In this document: positions 7,961 through 18,342 of the stretch, in pieces | How the letters are laid out: every line of letters starts with the position of its first letter | Position numbering within the stretch: position 1 is the stretch's first letter | NCBI GenBank assembly: GCA_949752745.1 | Contig: OX457027.1 | Coordinates: 61,300,329 to 61,364,328, forward strand | Length of the DNA stretch: 64,000 bases | Source: Protula sp. h YS-2021 | Taxonomy: Eukaryota; Annelida; Polychaeta; Sabellida; Serpulidae | Direction of reading: 5' to 3' | Translations under genes and position numbers: made by a program | Notes under the pieces: generated by a model | Told to the model about the DNA's origin: nothing | What the model saw: the letters and a program-made list of their open reading frames with translations, nothing else | The model's database searches: none

Positions 7961-9980
7961 CATTCAGCGGGAGTAAAACGTGGACAATGTAAAGAAAGTA
8001 CACACATCAACTGCCATATGATGTGGGGTATCGAGTGGGCAAGATAAAGTACGAAACACTGAAGTCTTACGACGAACTGGCAGCGAAGTCAGTTGCGCTG
8101 GATGGGGCACGTTACGCATGGACTACTCTCGCATTTCGAAACCTATGTTCTATCGCCAGCTGAAAGAAGGATATCGTCGCAACGGCCGTTCGTGTTTTCG
8201 ATACAAATGCACTCATAAAGTCTGACGCCGTGCCATATAGACGCAAAGGACTGGAAACGTGAGGCCCATTCCAGGGATTTGTCAAGACACATGTGCCATG
8301 TACAAGTGAAAAGCTTCGAACAACGACGGGCTTAAGTTTAAAACGCAAAACAAAATTATTTCAACTACATATGAATGAGATTGCCAGTTAAGGGATTGTT
8401 ATTATTGTTATTATTATTATTATTATCATTATCATTTTCGTTATTAATAGACAGAGAAAAAGACAGGGGCAGTCTGTAGACATCGCGAAACGGAAGTAGT
8501 TGTAGTATCCAAACATAACGTGTTTTTAATCAAAATTAAAGGTGTTTGAAATTTCTTAATTATATTAATAATATGAATAAAAGATAAAACATAAACGCAT
8601 AATTTTCAGAAAATGAACCTTGAACAGTTCTGGCGGCCTTGTGATCTTCAATAAAACATTGAGGAAAAACGGAAAATGTCGCTTAGAAATTGGCAAGTCT
8701 GAAATATTCTGCGATATGATTAATCTTCACAAAACGGAGTTTTCCAACCCAGTTATTGACATTCTGACAACTCTGGTCATGTCCCCTTATTGTATCAACA
8801 TTCCGTGTAGAACTGAATTTAGACTGCTTGAAGTATCGCAAAATAAGGAACATTTGAGTGGTACAAATCTTGCATCTGACTTACTTAACTGAATTGAAAT
8901 TTACAAGTAAAAAAACGATCCTGTCCTTTAAAAGAAATCTTTTTTAATGATGTATGCGGAGGCAGTGCACCACCCTGAATTGCGTCGATGCTCATATTAT
9001 GAGCAGTACTTTCACTTTATTCCCAACCTAATTCACTCCTGGGGTTAAGTCATCCACAAGTGATTTACCTTAACTTGAGTTAGCTTAACAATATCCAGAC
9101 TTTGAAAACCAGGATAGAAAGAACTGAATATCCAGAAATATATCTCCTCCTAAATGATTGGACAACACCTCGACAATAGGGTGGTGTTGTAAATGCAGTA
9201 CACCTACCGTTATTTCACTGTTGTATTATTTCCAGTATGCTGAGGGTGAATTTATGGGTGTGTTGCTTTGGCTGTATTTTGAAATACTTTGTGCGACCTC
9301 ATATTTTGGTACCCTGTTTTGCACAAAATGTGTACGTGAAGAAAGGATATCTATGGATCACCGCTCACACGACTTTCAAACTCGATAAAAGAAACATTAG
9401 CATGATTGCTTTTTAATAGGCTGTTAATACTGACCGTGTAAAAACTAATTCAATTTATCAAAAGAAAATAACACAAAATGAAACATTTTAATATTATCCT
9501 CAACTATTTCTTTCGTTAACGGATTAAAAAAATGTTGGTGGAAATCTACACTTACAATTACCTTAAATATACATGAACTGCCTCCAAAACACCCCCACTT
9601 TACGCCACAGTGAAAATAGGCCATTTGTCACCTTTGTAAGGCAACAAAACTGAGGACAGCCCCTCACATTAAACGTCACACAGTAAAACACGGTTATTTT
9701 ATTTGATCTAGACAGGCATGTTTCGGTTCGGTGCTTGTCGGGGGGTAATATGGGTGTAGAATTCTCGACCGGGACTGATACTTTATGCATATTAATGCCA
9801 TTCATGGTTAAGAATTTGGCTAAAATAATTTGAGATATCTGTAATTGATTTCGATGTATCTGTTGTTAAGATTGTAAGAACTCTCATACTCTTTTAGATA
9901 TACCTGTATCCTTAAACATTGAAACACATCAACATATATTAGAAAAAGCTACACGACAAATACTCTCGGAGATATAGCGC
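7961..9980. other. Intergenic, nothing recognised
   Basis: No exon or RNA gene was identified. There is a (TTA)n microsatellite at about 8396-8440. Short open frames lack domain signatures and flanking splice logic. Confidence 0.4.
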
Positions 9981-10095
9981 GGGCACGAGGGTGCACGAAA
10001 GCGGACAGACAGACGGAGAGACGGCTCTACGGAGAGACGGACAGACGGACAAGCTGAAAACTATATCCTCTTGTTACACGGGGGATAATCACATA
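9981..10095 (-). repeat. GTCC/GTCT-repeat element
   Basis: The minus strand shows an ATCCCCCGTGTAACAAGAGGAT hairpin followed by GTCCGTCTGTCC-type tetramers. It is a further member of the dispersed hairpin/GTCC family. Confidence 0.5.
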
Positions 10096-11868
10096 TATCT
10101 GAATAACTGCTATACTTTTAATTCATTTGGGAATATCTAGGAATAATGATAGGATATCTACTATTTGCCAAGAAATATTTCTATATCATGTAGAAATTTC
10201 AATAAATTAGTATGAATTACATATATCTAACTAAATGAAGTTATTTGATTCAAATATCTCTTTAATTTTAAATCAATAATTATTTAAGTGGTGTGAAATA
10301 TGTCTTTAAGAATAACAGGCATTTCTTATCCCACTGATTATTGGTTAGTAGTTTCTAAAAACAAATTAGAGATATCTGTACGTGCACAGAACGTCATTTA
10401 TTTAGTACGTGAAAAAAACCCCGACAAATTGATTGAGTAATTCAGAAAAGCCCACTCTCTCCCACACCAAATCAACTGAATCTAATCCCGTGTCCGCACA
10501 CAAGTTGTTCAAGAAGTCCTCGCCGATGCTTTGTAAAAAGTCCATGATATGCAGTCGACTGCTCATTCTTCAAAGTGCCCCCCCCCCAACCTCCCACATG
10601 AGTATTATTGGGAAATAGTTTGTCTGGTTAATACCTGCACTCCATTTCCCCCGATTAATTTTGGCTTATGATTCAATTTGCAGCCTCTTCAGTCTCATTT
10701 ATATTTGTTTATCGCTTGTCTAGTCAAATCCCTTTAAACGCTATTGTTGTTTTTTTAAGTTAAAACACGTCAAAAATAATTATAATCGCACTGCATCCCT
10801 GGGCGTTCAAAATGCGTTCACGTACACAAGTCGCAATCCACTTTACCTTTCACTTTTTCAGATTGTGACAGGATGATGTCTAACTTAAATAATCATTGTC
10901 TGTCCTGTGTTGAGCAAAGAAATTGGCATAAAATAAGAAGATTCAAGCTTGGCGTGCTGTAGACGTTTCTTGCTTCAATTTAAACATTTTTAAAACTTTC
11001 ACATTGTTGAAAATACATAGAGACTAAAATACCAAGTATACAAGATACACAATGTGGCATATAATTTTGAATTAATGAATCCTAGTTCAAGAACCCTCCA
11101 CAATATAAAAACACAACGCATCTTTTTGCATTGAAACAATTATTCTGTGTTTTTGCAAATGATAGGAATTGCTTGTTTAAACTAAGGGTATCTTACGCGA
11201 CTGCGCATATTTTACGAGTAAGAGAAATGGAAGTAAGAATATAACAACTGTGTATATTCTAATTTGCACTTAGCTGTCTAAAATATTAACTTTAGAGTGT
11301 AGTGATCTGCCTGTCAGTATTCTTCCAAGAAACAAAATGCCTATTTTTGCTCCTCATTAAAATGGGTCTTTGTTCAGTGGAAATGTTGCAGCTGTATAGT
11401 TGGATCGAACGGATGCTTTTGAAAAGCATCATCCTATCTTTCCCGCGCCTGTAACAGAGATGAAATTGAAATTTTAATGATGACTTGACTTAATTTCACT
11501 GGAGTAAAGATTCTTGGTTAGCTGCGAACATATCATGGGTAACCCTATGTTTACTTGTGCTGTGATTCAATGTTCATTTTCACCACGCTGGCGGCATGGT
11601 TGGGAGCAGGAACCAGCAGGAGGAGGTGGGACTTGCTATTGTAAGCTCGGTTCGATCCAATTATGCGCCTATAACATATGTATTGAACAAAACCTCATTT
11701 TAATGAGGGGCAAAAATTGGCATTTTGTCAATACAAATGCCTTGCAGCTGTCGTTGGATCGACCGGGCGCTTTTGGAATAGAGTGAGCCTGTGGCTGTCA
11801 GTTTCTGGGTTTCACTTCCTGCGGGCGGTATTTAAACGCCCAGGCTCTCATACAGAACACTATGAAAC
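10096..11868. other. Intergenic flank left of Polinton element 2
   Basis: AT-rich DNA with no recognised gene. It ends in the target-site copy GAAATT at 11869. Confidence 0.4.
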
Positions 11869-11874
11869 GAAATT
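11869..11874. repeat. Target site duplication GAAATT, left copy
   Basis: These are the six bases immediately before the Polinton tip AGTAGGG. The identical hexamer follows the other tip at 30261-30266. Six-bp duplications are the known hallmark of Polinton insertion. Confidence 0.95.
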
Positions 11875-11888
11875 AGTAGGGAGAAAAC

Positions 11889-12060
11889 GAGAGTTCCAGC
11901 ACAGGAAGTGACGTCATCATGACGTCAGGAGGTGTGCTAGAACTCTCATGAGAGTTCAAGCACAATGAGTCATAATGACGTCATAGGATGTTCTGAAACA
12001 GATATTAAAGCGCGCGCCCGTGTCAATGACGTCATCATGACGTCATTCGTCACGTGACCT
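11889..12060. repeat. Subterminal repeats: GAGAGTTCNAGCAC and TGACGTCA palindromes
   Basis: GAGAGTTC(C/A)AGCAC occurs directly at 11889 and 11950 and inverted at 11933. The latter two form a near-perfect 31-bp palindrome. Five TGACGTCA (CRE-type) palindromes occur within the first 170 bp. They could serve as integrase, terminal-protein or host-factor binding sites (inference). Confidence 0.75.
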
Positions 12061-12129
12061 GTCAATCATGTGTCACATGACCTGTCAATCATGTATATGA
12101 GGAAAATTTTCCCGATCATAAACCTTCTG

Positions 12130-12214
12130 GCCTGAATGGCTCAGTTGGTAGAGCAGAGGACCCGAAAGCGGAAGCATGATCTGAAGGTCGGTGGTTCGAA
12201 CCCGCCCTCCGGCA
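12130..12214 (+). tRNA. tRNA-like unit 1 in left TIR (degenerate)
   Basis: Has box A TGGCTCAGTTGG, a perfect GCTC/GAGC D stem, box B GGTTCGAACCC with a GGTGG/CCGCC T stem, and a GCCTGAA/CTCCGGC acceptor with 5 of 7 pairs. It is 85 nt long because the anticodon region is about 12 nt too long, which could be an intron or decay. No clear anticodon can be assigned. Probably a tRNA-derived sequence, not a working tRNA. Confidence 0.45.
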
Positions 12215-12367
12215 TCACTTTCACTTTCTGTCTATCATATTATTTGGGTTCTCAAAGTGAGTCATTAGTCACGTGACCTGTCAATCATGTGTCACGTGAC
12301 GTATCAATCATGTTTCATGTGACCCTAACTGCATATAAGGACTATTTTCCCGATCATTAACCTTCTG

Positions 12368-12446
12368 GCCTGAATGGCTCAGTTGGTAGAGCATAGGACC
12401 CGTAAGCATGATATGAAGGTCGGTGGATCGAACCCGCAATCGGGCA
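12368..12446 (+). tRNA. tRNA-like unit 2 in left TIR (degenerate)
   Basis: A second copy of the preceding unit, with the same 5' context (TTTTCCCGATCAT-AACCTTCTG). It is 79 nt, with a better acceptor (GCCTGAA/ATCGGGC, 6 of 7 including a G-U), but box B is damaged (GGATCGAACCC). Confidence 0.4.
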
Positions 12447-12469
12447 TCACTTTCATATCATGGGGACCC

Positions 12470-12660
12470 CCCCCCCCTCGGGACATAATATGTACCGACC
12501 CCCCCCCCCCCGGTCCTCCATGTGACGACTTCCATCATCTGTCTATCATACCATGGGGACCCCCCCCCGGGTCCTCCATGTGACGACTTCCATCTTCTGT
12601 CTATCATACCATGGGGACCCCCCCCCCCGGGTTCTCAATCTGAGGACCCCCCCCCCCTAG
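12470..12660. repeat. Poly-C tract tandem repeat
   Basis: Repeats of about 65 bp containing CATGTGACGACTTCCATC and TCTGTCTATCATACCATGG alternate with runs of 8-12 C. In the right TIR the equivalent block has one extra ~29-bp unit. Confidence 0.85.
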
Positions 12661-12661
12661 G

Positions 12662-13035
12662 ATTCAACATTCCTATAAGAGCACATTGTCTGTGCACATA
12701 TGCATCATTCATGCTCTGACTGCCGTTGGATACACATGGAAAAAAAAGTGAAAACAGTTGCTCTTACCGGTTGTGTTGTGCTGTGCTGTTGAAGAACAAG
12801 TGAAGGATTGACTGGAATACACATAGGAGACGAAGTGAAACTAGGATGTGATTCAACACTCCTATAAGAGCACATTGTCTGTGTACATTTGCATCATTCA
12901 TGCTCTGACCGCCGTTGGATACACATGGAAAAAAAAGTGAAAACAGTTGCTCTTACCTATTGTGTTGTGCTGTGCTGTTGAAGAACAAGTGAAGGATTGA
13001 CTGGAATACACATAGGAGAAGAAGTGAAACATTGA
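12662..13035. repeat. ~187-bp tandem duplication in left TIR
   Basis: The two copies share TCCTATAAGAGCACATTGTC through TGACTGGAATACACATAGGA with only scattered differences. Confidence 0.9.
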
Positions 13036-13199
13036 CTATTCTTTGGAAAAAGGAAGTGAAACATTAGCTATTCATTGGAAAAGAGAAAGTGAAAGATTTG
13101 GTTATTCTTTGGAAAAGGGAAGTGCAAGATTGGAAGACAAATTAACCAATGACTTGTGGTAAGTCATCTTTTTTTTTTTTTTTTTTTTTTCTTCTTTTT

Positions 13200-13320
13200 T
13201 TTTTGGTAACATTATGTTACATTATGTAACACAATGTGACACAATGTTACACTATGTTACATCATGTGACACTTTGTTACATCACGTGACTATGTAACAT
13301 CATATAGTTATATGACTATT
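13200..13320. repeat. Palindromic ACATNATGTNAC short repeats
   Basis: About ten units such as ACATTATGTAAC, ACAATGTGAC and ACATCATGTGAC run head to tail. Many are self-complementary and could extrude hairpins. Confidence 0.7.
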
Positions 13321-13387
13321 GAATTGCTATATGAACATAACATTAGTCAAACGTATGTATGTCATTATCAGATCGTTCAACAGAGAA

Positions 13388-13459
13388 GTCGTAATGGCTC
13401 ACTGGTTAGAGCGAACGACTAGCAACCTAAGAGCCCCGGGTTCGGTTCCCGGCTGGGAC
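13388..13459 (+). tRNA. tRNA-like unit 3 in left TIR (canonical spacing, Pol III terminator)
   Basis: Exactly 72 nt plus a discriminator A, with canonical cloverleaf spacing. It has D stem GCTC/GAGC, T stem CCGGG/CCCGG and loop TTCGGTT, box A TGGCTCACTGG and box B GGTTCGGTTCC. A run of ten T begins 6 bp after the end, as expected for a Pol III terminator. Loop CTAGCAA would give anticodon AGC, but the anticodon stem (AACGA/CCTAA) does not pair, and the acceptor pairs at 5 of 7 positions. Transcription is plausible; a decoding role is not. Confidence 0.5.
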
Positions 13460-13683
13460 AAAAATTTTTTTTTTGGTTATTTTTAGTTTTTGCTCATTTT
13501 TATGACTCTGTGACATTATATGACAACATGTGACTGTGACATCATGTGACTCTGTGACATTATGTGACTCTATGACTTTTTAATTTTTTTTTTTTTTTTT
13601 TTTTTTTATTATTATTATTATGATAATATTTAATTAGTCATATTTCAATGGTTTCCCCATTGCAATAACTACACATAGCATAA

Positions 13684-13910
13684 GTGCACTCGTACAGAGT
13701 GTGGGAGAAAAACTGATCGATAAATTCAGAGTGCACTCGTACAGAGTGTGGGAGAAAAACTGATCGATAAATTCAGAGTGCACTCGTACAGAGTGTGGGG
13801 AGAAAAACTGATCGATAAATTCAGAATGCACTCGTACAGAGTGTGGGGAGAAAAACCGATCGATAAATTCAGAGTGCGCTCGAGTGTGGGAACAATCAAT
13901 AAATTTGAGA
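13684..13910. repeat. 47-bp tandem array in left TIR
   Basis: Between four and five copies of a unit starting GTGCACTCGTACAGAGTGTG and containing ATCGATAAATTCAG. The last copy is truncated. Confidence 0.92.
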
Positions 13911-13934
13911 AGGAATGGGATTTTCCCTACGTTA

Positions 13935-14400
13935 AGTCTAATGTTATGTTCTAAAGTTATAGTAGTTGGAAAATGACACTTCTAAAACACATTTAACAAA
14001 TGTAGTTTTTAACACCATATGATATATAAAATAAGTTTGAACATTTTAGCACGCTACTTATTTGAATATTCTAAAGTCATAGTAGTTGAAAAATGGTGGT
14101 TCTAGACCAATTTTAACAAATTTTGTTTTTTGACAAAATATGATGCATAAAATAAGTTTAAACATTATACAATGGTGTAGTAGAGTAAAAATGAGGGTTC
14201 TAGACCAACTTTAACAAATTTTGTTTTTTGACAAAATATGATGTATAAAATAAGTTTAAACATTATACAATGGTGTAGTAGAGTAAAAATGAGGGTTCTA
14301 GACCAACTTTAACAAATTTTGTTTTTTGACAAAATATGATGTATAAAATAAGTTTGAACATTTTACCATGGTGTAGTAGAGTAAAAATGAGGGTTCTAAT
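13935..14400. repeat. ~97-bp tandem array at inner part of left TIR
   Basis: Four to five copies of a unit with TTCTAGACCAACTTTAACAA, TGACAAAATATGATGTATAA and TGGTGTAGTAGAGTAAAAAT. Inner copies are most alike. Confidence 0.9.
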
Positions 14401-14511
14401 CCAAAATTTAATTTTTTTTTTGAAAACATATTATGCTTTTCTTAATGCTTTCAGGTATCGTCAGAACACATCGCTCTCCGCTAGATGTCTCTGCAATACA
14501 TGCCTAGGTGG

Positions 14512-14520
14512 TATAAATAG
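14512..14520 (+). promoter_or_regulatory. TATA box TATAAATAG of polymerase gene
   Basis: GGTATAAATAGG lies 66 bp before the ATG of POLB and just inside the left TIR edge. A start site near 14543 would leave a leader of about 35 bases. Confidence 0.7.
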
Positions 14521-14577
14521 GATGAGTGAGACCTACATTTCATCATATCAGTTTAAGCAATTGACGTGACAACAACA

Positions 14578-17500
14578 ATGGCATCTAATTCAGACACATC
14601 AGTCGTCTGTCATGATTGTAATGTAACATTTCCATCTCTGGAATTGTTCGTAGCACATACATGCAAACCAGCTAAGATGAAACGTGCTAATGAAGAGCTT
14701 GTTGAGATGATTGAAGCCAAGAGACGAAAGACGGTACAAGATGGTGTTATCAGACCTCATCCAGTCCTCTGCTGTGAATGCATTAAAATATTTCCATCTA
14801 TGGATGCATTTGAGGCACATGCATGCATACCAGCTGAGATGGAAAATGCGTCTCATGAAGAACATGTTTCACAGAAAGAAAAAACAGGGCAAGTAGGGAG
14901 AGGTAGAAGGGTTAGTCTGGGAGAAAACGCACAGGAAAGACGATTTGAGTCTGAGGATGGATCGGATTTACTGCTTGAAATGCGACAACAAGAGAACCGT
15001 ATCAAGACACATTTGTTGGAGACCTTAAACTATGGAATGAAGTGGTACATTGTCGTTCATGCACGTTTCAAGAAACTGACAGCGAATGCTGAAGGTGTTA
15101 TGGTAGAACAAGTGGATAATTCATTTATCAGCAGTCCAACATATACAGCATACAACCCAGCAGATATTGAGCAGGACTTGCCAGACGCCTATAAAGAATT
15201 GTTTACTAAGTTTGATGAACATGAGCGACAAGGCTCTGGCTGGGTATTGGATAACATACTGTACATTGAAGTACATACAGCTACGTCAACGCCACTGGAT
15301 GCGAGTAGTTTTATTCCACTACCGAAGAAAGTGAAGAAAACAAATGGTGTGATAAACATTAAGAATGATGACAACAAGTGTTTCTTATGGTCAGTATTGG
15401 CATACCTTCACCCTCATGACAGAAATGCAAATCGCGTGAATAATTACAAGCCATTTGAGAAGGAATTAAAGGTAGAGGGTATGGCATTTCCGACACCGAT
15501 TACAGACATTCCAAAGTTTGAAAAGGAGAATGATGTGTCCATTAACGTGTTTGGATATGAACAAGATGTAGTTGTTCCAATACAACTGAGTCGAAACACC
15601 AGTGCGAGAGAAATCAACTTGCTTTTGATTAGCGATGACAAGAAAAGGCATTACTGCCTCATCAAGAATTTCAGCAGACTTATGTCTTATCGATCAAAGC
15701 ATAATGGTGCAGCTTTTTATTGTTTCAACTGTCTTCACGGGTTTATGCGACAAGAGCTTTTAGATGAGCATCGTGAAGTGTGTGGCAAGCATGGCGCGCA
15801 ACGTTTATCATTTCCCAAGGAACCCTTCATCAAGTTCAAGAATGTGGCTAAACAACAACGAGCACCGTTTGTGATTTATGCTGACTTTGAATGTTTCACG
15901 CAAAAGCATGAAGGAGACAAGTATCAACATCATCGTCCAAACAGCTTTGCCTATGTGGTTGTGAGCCAGTACAACACACGTGCACCAGTCGTGTATCGAG
16001 GAGACAATGTCGTAAAGGTCTTTTTAGACCATATGGTGAATGAACGCGATCGTATTGTACGTGGTTTAGAGCGGCCAAAGGAAATGGTTATGACTTCCGA
16101 AGACAAAGAGAATTTTAAGAACGCCACTGATTGCTACATTTGTCATGAACCTCTAGGAGCAGATCGTGTGAGAGATCATGACCACATCAATGGCAAATAT
16201 CGCGGAGCTGCACACAATGAATGCAACTTACAATTCCGACTTAGAAAAGATCAGCAGGGGGATAAAGATTCTTTTATCATTCCTGTGTTTTTCCACAATT
16301 TGCGAGGCTATGACAGTCACCTTATCATGGAGGAAATTGGGAAATTCAAAGATGAAACGATTACAGTCATTCCCAACACCATTGAGAAATATATTGCATT
16401 CACCCTGAGCAATCTGAAATTTACAGACAGCTTTCAGTTCATGAGTACCTCTCTACAGAAGTTGGTATCCAACCTTGCAGCAGAAGGCAAAGACAACTTC
16501 TACAACATGACCTCTCACATTCACGATAGTGATCAACAAGATTTGCTGCTGAGAAAGGGTGTGTACCCCTACGATTACGTGGACGAGCCATCCAAGTTTG
16601 CTGAAACACAGCTACCATCAAAGGACAAGTTTTATAGTCAGCTTAGCGAAGAGGACATTAGCGATGAGGATTATGCACATGCGCAGAAGGTGTGGGATAC
16701 ATTCAACTGTACAACATTTGGTGAATACCACGACCTGTACCTGAAATCAGATGTGTTATTACTAGCTGACGTGTTTGAAAACTTTCGTCAAGTATGCCTC
16801 AACACGTATGAATTGGATCCTGCTCATTACTATACAGCACCAGGACTGTCGTGGGATGCAATGTTAAAAGCGACAAAGGTGAAGTTGGAATTGATCAATG
16901 ACATTGACATGTACCAAATGGTTGAGCAAGGCATACGTGGAGGAATATCCGTGATCACACACAAGTATGCGAAAGCAAATAATCCCTACGTAGCAGAATA
17001 CAATTCTGAGATACCAAACAACTACCTGATGTACCTCGACGCAAACAACTTGTATGGCTGGGCCATGTCACAAAGCATGCCACAAAGAGGATTTATGTGG
17101 GTGAGCGAGCCAGAATCCATTGACTTCATGGATGTGGATGAAGATGATGACATTGGATTCATTTTGGAAGTGGATTTAGAATATCCAAATTCAATCCATG
17201 ATCGTCATAATTACTACCCAGTGGCTCCAGAACGGAAATGTGTCAAATTTGGAGAATTGTCAGAGTACAGTCAGAAGCTACTGGAAGATCTAAACATGAA
17301 AGAGAAATCCAGTGAAAAGCTCATTCCTAACTTGTCTGACAAGAAGAAATATGTACTTCATTACAGGAATTTACAACAGTACGTCTCACTGGGGTTGAAA
17401 GTCACTAAAGTACATCGCGCCATCATGTTTGAACAGAGCAAATGGTTGGCAAAATACATTACCTTGAACACGGAAAAGAGAAAATTGGCCAAGAACCCAT

Positions 17501-18285
17501 TTGAGAAAGACTTCTTCAAACTGATGAACAACTCGGTGTTTGGCAAAACCATGGAAAATGTGAGAAAGCGAATCAATGTTGAACTTGTTCACAAGGAAAA
17601 GCGGTTCAAGAAACTTGTAGCCAAACCTTCTTTCCACAAATTCAAAATTTTCAACGAAGATTTGACCGCGGTACATTTGCGCAAAGTGGATTTGCTTCTG
17701 GATAAACCCATTCAAGTTGGTTTCACCATTCTCGACCTCAGCAAAGTGCTTATGTTCAACTTTCATTACAACTACATCATGGCCAAGTATCCCAATGCCA
17801 AGTTATTGTTCAGCGACACCGACAGTCTATGTTACGACATAGAAACGGAAGATATCTACAAGGATATGCAGCAGGATGCTGACCTGTTCGACACAAGTGA
17901 CTATCCACCGGATCATTTCCTACATTCCAACGTGAACAAAAAAGTGCTCGGGAAAATGAAGGATGAGACGGCAGGCGTCCCTATTGAAGAGTTTGTTGGA
18001 CTCAGACCGAAAATGTACAGTTTATTGTGTGGTGGGAAAGAAAAACGTACGGCCAAAGGCATCACTCGCGCGTGTCAAAGACGCATTAAACATGTGCAGT
18101 ATAGAGACAGTTTGTTTAAGAAAACTCAAACGATGGCTACAGGACACATTATCCGAAGTCATAGTCACCAGCTTTTCTCGGAGAAGTTGAGGAAAGTAGC
18201 CCTCTCCCCATATGACGACAAGCGATATGTGATGAGTGATGGCTATTCCACTTTAGCGCATGGACATTACAAGGCTGTGGTATAA
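14578..18285 (+). CDS. POLB: Polinton DNA polymerase B with N-terminal zinc fingers and nuclease-like module
   Basis: 1235 residues from the first ATG (14578); the open frame runs four codons further up only by a GTG. Order: two C2HC-type fingers (residues ~11-31 and ~61-82); a Cys268 (DDNKCFLWS) and His358 (HYCLI) pattern resembling OTU-like folds; a further finger near 385; exonuclease motif I (D436, YADFECF); a CxxC...RDHDH...HNEC endonuclease VII-like zinc module (~519-549); exo II near D579 and exo III near D725; polymerase motifs A (D821, LDANNLYGW), B (N985, NNSVFGKT) and C (DTDS at 1080). This is the protein-primed family-B polymerase known to replicate Polintons. It is complete, with all catalytic Asp present. 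Its stop codon overlaps the next gene's TATA box. Confidence 0.97.
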   Translation: MASNSDTSVVCHDCNVTFPSLELFVAHTCKPAKMKRANEELVEMIEAKRRKTVQDGVIRPHPVLCCECIKIFPSMDAFEAHACIPAEMENASHEEHVSQKEKTGQVGRGRRVSLGENAQERRFESEDGSDLLLEMRQQENRIKTHLLETLNYGMKWYIVVHARFKKLTANAEGVMVEQVDNSFISSPTYTAYNPADIEQDLPDAYKELFTKFDEHERQGSGWVLDNILYIEVHTATSTPLDASSFIPLPKKVKKTNGVINIKNDDNKCFLWSVLAYLHPHDRNANRVNNYKPFEKELKVEGMAFPTPITDIPKFEKENDVSINVFGYEQDVVVPIQLSRNTSAREINLLLISDDKKRHYCLIKNFSRLMSYRSKHNGAAFYCFNCLHGFMRQELLDEHREVCGKHGAQRLSFPKEPFIKFKNVAKQQRAPFVIYADFECFTQKHEGDKYQHHRPNSFAYVVVSQYNTRAPVVYRGDNVVKVFLDHMVNERDRIVRGLERPKEMVMTSEDKENFKNATDCYICHEPLGADRVRDHDHINGKYRGAAHNECNLQFRLRKDQQGDKDSFIIPVFFHNLRGYDSHLIMEEIGKFKDETITVIPNTIEKYIAFTLSNLKFTDSFQFMSTSLQKLVSNLAAEGKDNFYNMTSHIHDSDQQDLLLRKGVYPYDYVDEPSKFAETQLPSKDKFYSQLSEEDISDEDYAHAQKVWDTFNCTTFGEYHDLYLKSDVLLLADVFENFRQVCLNTYELDPAHYYTAPGLSWDAMLKATKVKLELINDIDMYQMVEQGIRGGISVITHKYAKANNPYVAEYNSEIPNNYLMYLDANNLYGWAMSQSMPQRGFMWVSEPESIDFMDVDEDDDIGFILEVDLEYPNSIHDRHNYYPVAPERKCVKFGELSEYSQKLLEDLNMKEKSSEKLIPNLSDKKKYVLHYRNLQQYVSLGLKVTKVHRAIMFEQSKWLAKYITLNTEKRKLAKNPFEKDFFKLMNNSVFGKTMENVRKRINVELVHKEKRFKKLVAKPSFHKFKIFNEDLTAVHLRKVDLLLDKPIQVGFTILDLSKVLMFNFHYNYIMAKYPNAKLLFSDTDSLCYDIETEDIYKDMQQDADLFDTSDYPPDHFLHSNVNKKVLGKMKDETAGVPIEEFVGLRPKMYSLLCGGKEKRTAKGITRACQRRIKHVQYRDSLFKKTQTMATGHIIRSHSHQLFSEKLRKVALSPYDDKRYVMSDGYSTLAHGHYKAVV

Positions 18286-18289
18286 AAGG
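18281..18289 (+). promoter_or_regulatory. TATA box TATAAAAGG overlapping the POLB stop codon
   Basis: GGTATAAAAGGGGG; its TAA at 18283-18285 is also the polymerase stop. It lies about 60 bp before the PC4-like ATG at 18343. Confidence 0.65.
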
Positions 18290-18342
18290 GGGAGGTCCTC
18301 CAACGGAAGAGTTATTTGAGGTGTGAACATTGAAGTGTTAAC

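Larger units (their letters stand above)
11875..14482 (+). repeat. Left terminal inverted repeat of element 2 (2,608 bp)
   Basis: Matches the reverse complement of 27635-30260 from the AGTAGGGAGAAAACGAG tip inward to CTCTCCGCT. Beyond that point the two sides diverge abruptly. It contains subterminal palindromes, three tRNA-like units and several tandem arrays, annotated separately. No protein gene was recognised; short ORFs here are repeat artefacts present in both TIRs. Confidence 0.97.

Noticed and set aside
8030..8340. Possible retroelement coding remnant
   Set aside because: A WMGH-like string is seen on the plus strand, but flanking residues do not continue any reverse transcriptase pattern.
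11889..13910. CRISPR-like regularly spaced repeats
   Set aside because: Eukaryotic context; units are head-to-tail without unique spacers.
13634..13954. Open frames in both TIRs over the 47-bp array
   Set aside because: Identical short frames on both strands arise from a tandem unit close to a multiple of three; no promoter or domain.
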